DNA of 7,279 bases from Bacteroidales bacterium (GTDB lineage: Bacteria; Bacteroidota; Bacteroidia; Bacteroidales; UBA7960), in NCBI GenBank assembly GCA_003557965.1, contig PWND01000073.1:1-7279 (forward strand), given 5' to 3'. Positions 1 to 4,512 of the stretch are shown piece after piece. The notes under the pieces were generated by a model that saw nothing but the letters and a program-made list of their open reading frames with translations, had not been told where the DNA came from and searched no databases. The translations under genes were made by a program, and so were the position numbers. Each line of letters starts with the position of its first letter. Position 1 is the first letter of the stretch.

Positions 1-57
1 GTATTTCCCTTTTATGTAATATATACAAGTATTAGTGTCTATAAGATACTGTTTCAA
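1..57 (-). CDS. vapC: VapC-type PIN-domain toxin, N-terminal 19 codons only
   Basis: The reading frame runs off the left edge. It translates as MKQYLIDTNTCIYYIKGKY, the typical first strand and helix of a VapC/FitB-like PIN-domain ribonuclease. The Asp of LIDTN (residue 7) is the first of the acidic metal-binding residues of the family. VapC toxins are Mg2+-dependent endoribonucleases that usually cut tRNA or rRNA. The start must be TTG: the frame is closed by a TGA at 64-66 and has no ATG before the edge. This TTG (55-57) overlaps the antitoxin stop codon (54-56) in a TTGA arrangement, so the two genes are probably translationally coupled. A purine-rich GAAGAG lies 2 nt upstream of the start. 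The remaining acidic residues are outside the window, so catalytic integrity cannot be judged. The family call rests on 19 residues plus the partner gene. Confidence 0.72.
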   Translation of the reverse strand, partial: MKQYLIDTNTCIYYIKGKY

Positions 58-299
58 AACTCTTCAGTTTTTCTGTTGAAAGCCCTACTGTCTTTAATGC
101 CTTTTATTATATTCTCTGCACTTTCTTTGGAGTCCCATGCACCAAAGGCTTTATAAAATCTCGATTTTTTATCAGTTAAGTCCGTCTTAACCGATTGTGT
201 TAATTTTGAGATTAATTCAAGTTTGTTCTTTGGGCTAAGATTATCAAGTAATCTTAAGTAGCCATCAACAAGATTTCTATTTATGTCTAAAGAATTCAT
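54..299 (-). CDS. Antitoxin of a VapBC-like toxin-antitoxin pair
   Basis: This 81-aa protein is predicted to be largely helical. Residues 22-39 form an amphipathic, charged helix (LSPKNKLELISKL...). Its C-terminal half carries FGAWDSKESAENII (52-65) and DSRAFNR (70-76), a tail I associate with small antitoxins encoded just upstream of PIN toxins in Bacteroidetes and cyanobacteria. Such tails usually thread across the toxin active site. No AbrB, Phd or ribbon-helix-helix DNA-binding motif is evident, so it is not a classical VapB. The stop codon overlaps the toxin TTG start by four bases (TTGA). The ATG start has no Shine-Dalgarno sequence, as is normal for Bacteroidota. Two TATTTTTG boxes lie 26-42 bp upstream. 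The antitoxin role is inferred from the tail motif and the toxin partner. Confidence 0.8.
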   Translation of the reverse strand: MNSLDINRNLVDGYLRLLDNLSPKNKLELISKLTQSVKTDLTDKKSRFYKAFGAWDSKESAENIIKGIKDSRAFNRKTEEF

Positions 300-324
300 T
301 GCGTTTCTGTATTATTTATTTATT

Positions 325-341
325 CAAAAATAGCAAAAATA
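325..341 (-). promoter_or_regulatory. Tandem -7 promoter boxes upstream of the antitoxin gene
   Basis: On the minus strand the sequence TATTTTTG occurs twice, at 334-341 and 325-332, separated by one base. Both match the Bacteroidetes -7 consensus TAnnTTTG. They lie 26-42 bp before the antitoxin ATG, a reasonable leader length. No TTTG -33 element is visible at the expected spacing upstream. The near-perfect 9-bp direct repeat could also be a binding site for the toxin-antitoxin complex, but that is inference. Confidence 0.38.
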
Positions 342-491
342 TATTTTACTTTGAATGTTTTGGTTGTTATTTTTCCCCTATCATAGTAGCCAACATTCCT
401 GGTATAGCCACAGTAGCGGCTTGCGGGCTGCGTTCCTGTCCACCAGAGATAAACCACATGCGGGGCAAAGAGTGATAAACTACCACCACAC

Positions 492-519
492 CCAGTCTCG
501 TTATTTCTAACGAGACTGG
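492..519. repeat. Perfect 12-bp inverted repeat (hairpin)
   Basis: CCAGTCTCGTTA is followed by the loop TTTC and the exact complement TAACGAGACTGG. The stem has no mismatches. No T-tract follows directly on either strand, so it is not a classical intrinsic terminator, although the plus strand reaches TTTTT about 12 bases later. It sits about 240 bp downstream of the leftward DUF1287 gene and about 190 bp upstream of the antitoxin start. The right arm belongs to a 36-bp repeat unit that recurs at 663-698, which favours a REP-like element over a one-off regulatory structure. Confidence 0.7.
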
Positions 520-531
520 TTATACCATGCT
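496..531. repeat. 36-bp repeat unit, copy 1
   Basis: This unit begins TCTCGTTA and ends ATACCATGCT. It aligns without gaps to 663-698 with 27 of 36 positions identical by hand count. The conserved parts are TCTCGT at the left, GAG in the middle, and TGG-TATA-CATG at the right. In both copies the first half can fold back on the GAG-containing half, so the fold is kept while the bases drift. Confidence 0.55.
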
Positions 532-640
532 TTTTCTACTATTGGCCACAACGTTACTGCTTACATAACAAAATTATTCGTTGAATTATTTGCGACAAAT
601 ATGCTTATTATTCGTTGCACATTCTGTTTTCTATGCTTGC

Positions 641-702
641 AGGCAACGGACAGGTATAGCCATCTCGTAATTTTTGATGAGGTTGGCTATAGCATGTTGC
701 CT
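641..702. repeat. Nested inverted repeat
   Basis: The outer arms are AGGCAAC (641-647) and GTTGCCT (696-702). The inner arms are TATAGCCA (655-662) and TGGCTATA (684-691). Inside them, CTC (664-666) can pair with GAG (679-681) around a T-rich loop. Together these would give a long interrupted stem of about 60 nt. The element starts about 55 bp downstream of the DUF1287 stop and could cap that transcript, but it lacks the T-run of an intrinsic terminator on the minus strand. Confidence 0.6.
663..698. repeat. 36-bp repeat unit, copy 2
   Basis: This is the partner of the unit at 496-531, in the same orientation with a period of 167 bp. It has nine substitutions and no gaps relative to copy 1. 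Several differences are transitions that keep G-U or Watson-Crick pairing, as expected for a structured repeat. It forms the core of the nested inverted repeat at 641-702. Confidence 0.55.
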
Positions 703-756
703 CCTGGCATTATTTTAATTCGTAATTTGTACTACGTCCTTTTTCTTTCTCTCTTA

Positions 757-1359
757 TTAATACCGGTTTATGTACCTGTAATGCCCTATTATCGGATATT
801 TAAACAAAAAATCTTCGCTTACCTGTCCGCTGCCAATGTTGTGTATAATCATATAACGCAAGCCGTCTGGCGATTTTTCGGCTGAGACTATCCCAATATG
901 TAAAAAACCTCCGCCAAGATCCCAACAAACTATGTTCCCGGGTTTATAGCTTTCCGGGTCGTTTGTGATTGGCAAGGTTTCTCCATGTCTGCTAAAGTAT
1001 GTCATCAGGTTTGGTACTCTCCGGTGGTCAATATTTCTGTCGGGACGTGAAAGTCCCCAGTTATCAGGATATTTGTCAAAATTGGCTTTCATGTCTTCAT
1101 GTACTTCCTTTTGCAGGTCAATGCCAAACATCCTGTATGCCCTTATTATTACATCTGTACACACTCCCCTGTTTGCAGGCACATCCCCGTTTGGATAAGC
1201 TATGCTGAAATATGATGGGTCGTAAATTACATCATGGCTTGTAAGTACCATGGCAGAATCAGCCAGGCGGTCGTAAAACTCCGGATTAGAAACCGCCTGG
1301 TGGCATAAAGCAGTTACAATAAGTACTACTAAAACTAATTTTTTTTTGAACTTTACCAC
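757..1359 (-). CDS. Exported DUF1287 (YijF-type) protein
   Basis: This 200-aa protein begins with an N-terminal signal peptide (KFKKK followed by a hydrophobic stretch, about residues 3-24), so it should be exported to the periplasm. The rest matches the DUF1287 family, which includes E. coli YijF: IYDPSYFSIAYPNGDVPANR (45-64), GVCTDVIIRAYR (65-76), VHEDM (86-90), SRPDRNIDHRRVPNL (104-118), HIGIV (154-158) and HNIGSG (173-178). The conserved Cys67, His154 and His173 are spaced like the Cys-His pair of NlpC/P60-type peptidases. A cell-wall hydrolase or amidase role is therefore possible, but it is inferred and the biochemical function of the family is unknown to me. The length is normal for the family. 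The start is GTG, because an in-frame TGA lies directly upstream and no other start codon precedes the signal peptide. It is transcribed divergently from the TlpA-like gene across a 43-bp gap. No Shine-Dalgarno sequence is visible. Confidence 0.88.
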   Translation of the reverse strand: MVKFKKKLVLVVLIVTALCHQAVSNPEFYDRLADSAMVLTSHDVIYDPSYFSIAYPNGDVPANRGVCTDVIIRAYRMFGIDLQKEVHEDMKANFDKYPDNWGLSRPDRNIDHRRVPNLMTYFSRHGETLPITNDPESYKPGNIVCWDLGGGFLHIGIVSAEKSPDGLRYMIIHNIGSGQVSEDFLFKYPIIGHYRYINRY

Positions 1360-1402
1360 TCAATGTGTGTTTATTGTAAAGAAAAACTTTTATATTGCAC
1401 TC

Positions 1403-1918
1403 ATGTTCCGAAAATTAACACTATTATTGTTTTTATTATCAATAATTCTTTTCAGTTTAAATAATGCCTTGGGCGCTCAGAACCCTGAAGCAAAGTACAA
1501 TGTACAAATATACGACTTTGAAGGAATTAGGCCACTTCTTGAGAAGGATAATGACACAACTTATGTGATTAATTTCTGGGCAACATGGTGTTCTCCTTGC
1601 GTACGGGAAATTCCTTATTTTGACAAGATTAACAGCAAGTTTGCTGAAAAAAAAGTAAAGGTTATATTAATCAGCCTGGATTTCCCTAACCAGTACGACA
1701 CAAGGCTCATTCCATTTTTAAAGGAAAGACAAATAAAGTCAAGGGTAATATTGCTTGATGACCCGAGAGCAAACAGGTGGATCCCGCTGGTTAGCGAAAA
1801 ATGGACCGGGGCTATTCCTGCCACTCTTATTTATAACAGCCATGGAAAAGAGTTTTACCAAAAGGTATTTACATACGAGGAATTAGAAAATGAAGTTTTA
1901 AAATTTATTAGTAACTAA
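1403..1918 (+). CDS. TlpA-like exported thioredoxin-fold oxidoreductase
   Basis: This 171-aa protein has a signal peptide at about residues 1-25 (MFRKLTLLLFLLSIILFSLNNALGA) and then a single thioredoxin/TlpA/ResA-type domain. The redox motif is W62-C63-S64-P65-C66 within INFWATWCSPC, and the cis-proline is P139 in GAIPAT. Such proteins exchange thiols and disulfides in the periplasm, for example in cytochrome c maturation or oxidative-stress repair. The substrate cannot be told here. I chose the ATG at 1403 because it places the signal peptide at the N-terminus. The longer in-frame form from TTG at 1346 would add 19 unlikely residues and overlap the divergent gene. The next gene starts 17 bp after the stop and also encodes an exported thioredoxin-fold protein, so the two are probably co-transcribed. 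Confidence 0.9.
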   Translation: MFRKLTLLLFLLSIILFSLNNALGAQNPEAKYNVQIYDFEGIRPLLEKDNDTTYVINFWATWCSPCVREIPYFDKINSKFAEKKVKVILISLDFPNQYDTRLIPFLKERQIKSRVILLDDPRANRWIPLVSEKWTGAIPATLIYNSHGKEFYQKVFTYEELENEVLKFISN

Positions 1919-1935
1919 TCAAAACACTTAATCCT

Positions 1936-2538
1936 ATGAAAAAATTTGTATTGTTTTTATCGTTAGTAGCTTTTTCAACAACAACATTAATTAGCCAGGG
2001 CTATACCATTGGTGATAAAGCTGAAGATTTCCGTTTAAAAAATGTTGATGGCACAATGGTGTCTATGGCTGATTATCCTGATGCCAAAGGTTTTGTGATA
2101 ATATTTTCATGTAATCATTGCCCTTTTGTTGTTGCAACAGAGGACAGGATGATTGATCTACACAACAAGTATGCACCTAAAGGATATCCGGTAATAGCTA
2201 TAAATCCAAATGATCCGGAAGTACAGCCGCAAGATAGTTTTGAAAAAATGATAATAAGAGCAATTGAGAAAAATTTCCCGTTTGCATATCTTTTTGATGA
2301 AGGACAAAAAGTTTACCCTAAATTTGGTGCTACTCACACACCTCATGTGTTTTTACTGAACAAGTCAGGTGATGATCTAATTGTTGAATACATAGGTGCT
2401 ATAGATGATAACACACGCGATGCCAGCCAGGTAGAAGAGCATTATTTGGCCAATGCAATTGATGCATTACTGGCAGGCGAAAAGCCCGCAGTTACTGAAA
2501 CCAGGGCAATAGGCTGCACAATAAAAGTAAAAAAGTAA
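1936..2538 (+). CDS. Exported peroxiredoxin-like thioredoxin-family protein (PRX_like1 type)
   Basis: This 200-aa protein has a signal peptide at about residues 1-20 (MKKFVLFLSLVAFSTTTLIS), then an AhpC/TSA-like thioredoxin fold. GDKAEDFRLKNVDG (26-39) is the usual entry strand of this superfamily. The redox motif is FSCNHCPFV (57-65) with Cys59 and Cys62, and the cis-proline is P136 in THTPHVF. Close to the end, AIGCTIK (191-197) carries Cys194, a conserved C-terminal Cys of this subgroup that may act as a resolving residue or in redox relay. Members are generally annotated only as thioredoxin family or redoxin proteins, so peroxidase activity is not established. The gene follows the TlpA-like gene by 17 bp and probably shares its transcript, so the two may be redox partners. 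There is no Shine-Dalgarno sequence. Confidence 0.9.
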   Translation: MKKFVLFLSLVAFSTTTLISQGYTIGDKAEDFRLKNVDGTMVSMADYPDAKGFVIIFSCNHCPFVVATEDRMIDLHNKYAPKGYPVIAINPNDPEVQPQDSFEKMIIRAIEKNFPFAYLFDEGQKVYPKFGATHTPHVFLLNKSGDDLIVEYIGAIDDNTRDASQVEEHYLANAIDALLAGEKPAVTETRAIGCTIKVKK

Positions 2539-2570
2539 ACTTTTTTCAAACGAAATTGCATGCTTAATTC

Positions 2571-2594
2571 CCGAGCCTTCACCAAGGCCTTCGG
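2571..2594 (+). terminator. Possible terminator hairpin after the thioredoxin pair
   Basis: CCGA-GCCTT pairs with AAGGC-(CT)-TCGG around the loop CACC, with a 2-nt bulge on the 3' side. A T-rich but interrupted tract (TAGTTTCCTTATTTTTC) follows. The position, 33 bp after the stop of the peroxiredoxin-like gene, suits a transcription end. The broken T-run makes it a weak candidate. Confidence 0.4.
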
Positions 2595-2628
2595 TAGTTT
2601 CCTTATTTTTCTACTCCCTTGTTAAATC

Positions 2629-2647
2629 AACTATTTTTCAAATAGTT
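2629..2647. repeat. AT-rich 8-bp perfect inverted repeat
   Basis: AACTATTT, loop TTC, AAATAGTT. It lies about 60 bp before the small membrane-protein gene. It could be a second-stage terminator or an operator. An AT-rich palindrome of this size can also occur by chance in such DNA. Confidence 0.4.
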
Positions 2648-2707
2648 TGCTAATACCGACTTTGCAGACATTCAATCCTATAATAAAATACTGCGTCATG
2701 CTTATAA

Positions 2708-3010
2708 ATGGAAGGCGATGAGTTTAAAATTCGCTTAAAGGCCTATAAAAAAATGAAGTTCCCTTTGTTTGTGTTATCATTAATTTCAGGGTTAATGTTT
2801 TTTGGTAAAAACTTCCGTAAGAAGTGGTACAGGGAAATGAAAGATTGTTTTTTTGAGAATCCATTATATTTTATTGTTGTTTCTGTAATTTCCATTATTT
2901 CCCTGCCAATGTTGCTTTTAATTGTATTATGGGGAAATGTCAGGCATGTTGTTTTGCCTTATGGAGACCAGCCTGAAACGATAAGGATGGAGTATAAAAA
3001 TCATACATAA
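2708..3010 (+). CDS. Small two-helix membrane protein of unknown function
   Basis: I do not recognise this 100-aa protein. It has a charged N-terminus (MEGDEFKIRLKAYKKMK), a first hydrophobic segment at about 18-33, a basic loop (KNFRKKWYREMKD, about 34-47), and a long strong transmembrane segment at about 52-75. A short polar tail follows (GDQPETIRMEYKNHT). Under the positive-inside rule the basic loop would face the cytoplasm. The start is the first in-frame ATG, and an alternative at residue 16 (MKFPLF) would leave a signal-anchor-like N-terminus. The gene stands alone, about 170 bp after the thioredoxin pair and 180 bp before the peptidase, both on the same strand. Coding potential is supported by an open frame with a believable membrane topology, but not by homology. 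Confidence 0.55.
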   Translation: MEGDEFKIRLKAYKKMKFPLFVLSLISGLMFFGKNFRKKWYREMKDCFFENPLYFIVVSVISIISLPMLLLIVLWGNVRHVVLPYGDQPETIRMEYKNHT

Positions 3011-3030
3011 TCACAGGGGTTTGATTAATA

Positions 3031-3050
3031 AGCCTGTTGCCACAACGGCT
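3031..3050. repeat. Hairpin downstream of the small membrane-protein gene
   Basis: AGCC-(T)-GTTG pairs with CAAC-GGCT around the loop CCA, giving an 8-bp stem with one bulged T. It sits 21 bp after the stop. The following bases are AAAAAATAAC, so it lacks a T-tract on the plus strand and is doubtful as an intrinsic terminator there. It contains GCCACAACG, a 9-mer also present at 545-553 in the repeat-rich region. Confidence 0.45.
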
Positions 3051-3158
3051 AAAAAATAACTTACAGTTAAAAACAATACTCATTCACTGAAAACAGATAT
3101 TCAATAATAATTTTCCGTCATTCAACATCTTTGATTTTAAGTTGGAGCATGACGGTGG

Positions 3159-3166
3159 TAATTTTG
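3159..3166 (+). promoter_or_regulatory. -7 promoter box upstream of the M28 peptidase gene
   Basis: TAATTTTG matches the Bacteroidetes -7 consensus TAnnTTTG exactly. Transcription would begin near 3172, leaving a leader of about 20 nt before the ATG at 3191. A TTTG at 3130-3133 lies 25 bp upstream, longer than the usual spacing of about 19 for a -33 element. If the box is real, it excludes the upstream in-frame starts at 3131 (TTG) and 3149 (ATG). Confidence 0.4.
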
Positions 3167-3190
3167 TTTCAGATTTTAAAAATTAAAAAT

Positions 3191-4402
3191 ATGAAAACTA
3201 TATATCTGAACGTAAAATGTATATCTTTCTTAAAAGCTCTGTGTAGCGATAATATTGACAGGCCTGTTGGGAGCACAGGAAATAAAAGGGCTGCTAATAT
3301 TGTTAAGGAAGAGCTGGAATTTTTAGGATGGAACGTAGAAACATCTGAGTTTGATGTAATCGACTGGAAGCAAAGCGGGGCAAAACTTAATGTTAATGGT
3401 TCTGAACTGAATGTTTTTGTAAGCCCTTATTCTACCGGTTGCTCTGTAAAAGCACCCTTGGCGATAGCTGAAAGTATTAGTGATTTAGAAAAGAATGATT
3501 ATAAAGATAGTGTTGTTCTTCTCAAAGGTGAAATTGCACAGGAACAGCTTATGCCCAAAAATTTTGTTTTTTACAACCCAGAGCATCATAAAAAAATCAT
3601 TTCTTTGCTCGAAAACAGTGGCGCAAGAGCATTGGTGTGCGCTACAGGCAAAGATGCAGCTCTTGCAGGGGGAGTTTATCCTTTTCCTCTTATTGAAGAT
3701 GGCGATTTTGATATTCCATCTGTTTTTACTACGGAAGAAGAAGGACATAAGCTTGCTGAACATGCCGGACATGAAGTGACTTTAACTTCATGTTCAGAAA
3801 GGATTGATTCAACCGCTTGTAATGTTGTTGCAAGAAAAGGCAATCCCAACAAAGAAAGAATTATTATAACTGCACATATTGACTCAAAAAAAGGTTCTCC
3901 CGGAGCTCTTGATAATGCATCAGGTATTGTTGTTATGTTGTTGCTCGCCGATATGCTCAATGATTACAAGGGAGACTATTCTCTTGAAATCGTTGCCTTA
4001 AACGGAGAGGATCATTATGCTAATCCGGGACAAATGCAATATATTGAATCAAATAAAGAAAACTTTGAAAATATCCTGATAAACATAAATATTGATGGCC
4101 CGGGTTATAATATAGGTGAAACCTCTTTTTCATTTTTTAATTTACCTGACAAATTACAAAAAAGCGCAAAAAAAATATTACGTGAATATCCCGGTATTGT
4201 CGAAGGCCCACAATGGCCACAAGGTGACCATAGTATTTTTACTCAACAAGGCAAAGCAGCAATTGCAGTTACTTCAAAATGGCTGCTCGATAATTCAGAA
4301 CAGGACATAACTCATACTGAGAATGATGAAATTTCAATAGTTGATTGCAGAAAGCTTGTTGAGGCAGCACAAGCGTTAAACGCTCTTATCCGAAAGATTT
4401 AA
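3191..4402 (+). CDS. M28-family zinc aminopeptidase with inserted PA-like domain
   Basis: This 403-aa protein should hydrolyse N-terminal residues from peptides using two zinc ions. RPVGSTGNKRAANIVKEEL (24-42) is the typical M28 entry region. Residues of about 80-200 form a PA-like insert. The metal site is readable: H229 in ITAHIDS, D241 in GALDNASG, E273 as catalytic base followed by D274 in NGEDHYANPGQ, D302 in NIDGPG, and H375 in THTENDEISIVD. GDHSIF (345-350) matches the conserved SDH-type loop. In most M28 enzymes the second residue of the pair is also Glu (EE); here it is Asp. No signal peptide or lipobox is visible from the ATG at 3191, so the enzyme is probably cytoplasmic, unlike many secreted M28 members. 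I chose this start because upstream in-frame codons at 3131 and 3149 give a poor N-terminus and lie before a -7 box at 3159-3166. Its physiological substrate is unknown. Confidence 0.88.
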   Translation: MKTIYLNVKCISFLKALCSDNIDRPVGSTGNKRAANIVKEELEFLGWNVETSEFDVIDWKQSGAKLNVNGSELNVFVSPYSTGCSVKAPLAIAESISDLEKNDYKDSVVLLKGEIAQEQLMPKNFVFYNPEHHKKIISLLENSGARALVCATGKDAALAGGVYPFPLIEDGDFDIPSVFTTEEEGHKLAEHAGHEVTLTSCSERIDSTACNVVARKGNPNKERIIITAHIDSKKGSPGALDNASGIVVMLLLADMLNDYKGDYSLEIVALNGEDHYANPGQMQYIESNKENFENILININIDGPGYNIGETSFSFFNLPDKLQKSAKKILREYPGIVEGPQWPQGDHSIFTQQGKAAIAVTSKWLLDNSEQDITHTENDEISIVDCRKLVEAAQALNALIRKI

Positions 4403-4512
4403 AAGAACCCTGAAAAAAATATCTTTATGTTTAAATGTAACTTATAAAACACATAAATCGTCATAAAAATATTTATTTAGAATTATTGAAAACTTAACCC
4501 CCCTTTGCAACT

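Larger units (their letters stand above)
300..756. other. Non-coding, repeat-rich intergenic stretch
   Basis: No convincing gene is present in these 457 bp, although the first ~50 bp hold the antitoxin promoter. The section around 385-470 is clearly richer in G and C than its surroundings. The stretch holds a perfect 12-bp hairpin (492-519), a nested inverted repeat (641-702), two diverged copies of one 36-bp unit (496-531 and 663-698), and a third partial motif, CTGGTATAGCCA, at 399-410. GGTATAGCCA occurs as a 10-bp direct repeat at 401-410 and 653-662. TAGCCAAC (387-394) is inverted as GTTGGCTA (682-689), and CCTGTCC (435-441) as GGACAGG (648-654). An open frame on the plus strand from 601 to 885 runs into DUF1287 antisense and is not credible as a gene. 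The stretch resembles REP/BIME-type repeats or an eroded mobile element. Confidence 0.6.

Noticed and set aside
387..560. Possible integron attC site next to the toxin-antitoxin genes
   Set aside because: The CAAC/GTTG-type motifs are suggestive, but none fits the RYYYAAC/GTTRRRY core-site consensus by eye, and no integrase is in the window. A covariance-model search would be needed.
601..885. Open frame of 94 codons on the plus strand beginning in the repeat region
   Set aside because: It runs through the nested inverted repeat and into the 3' end of the DUF1287 gene in antisense. The protein has no family features, and the opposing frame is a clear known family.
1346..1402. Upstream TTG start extending the TlpA-like protein by 19 residues
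   Set aside because: It would put 19 residues before an otherwise ideal signal peptide and overlap the divergent DUF1287 start. The ATG at 1403 fits better.
2679..2684. Exact TATAAT upstream of the small membrane-protein gene
   Set aside because: Bacteroidota primary promoters use TAnnTTTG, and there is no -35 element at the right distance. In AT-rich DNA this hexamer is likely by chance.
3131..3190. Upstream TTG/ATG starts extending the M28 peptidase, adding a hydrophobic TVVILFQIL stretch that might look like a signal peptide
   Set aside because: The stretch is too short and lacks a cleavage site, and family similarity begins after the ATG at 3191. A -7 box lies inside the proposed extension.
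4420..4433. TATCTTTA and TATGTTTA as candidate -7 boxes for the receptor operon
   Set aside because: Each lacks the final G of TAnnTTTG and sits about 80-90 bp from the start codon. They are too weak to annotate.
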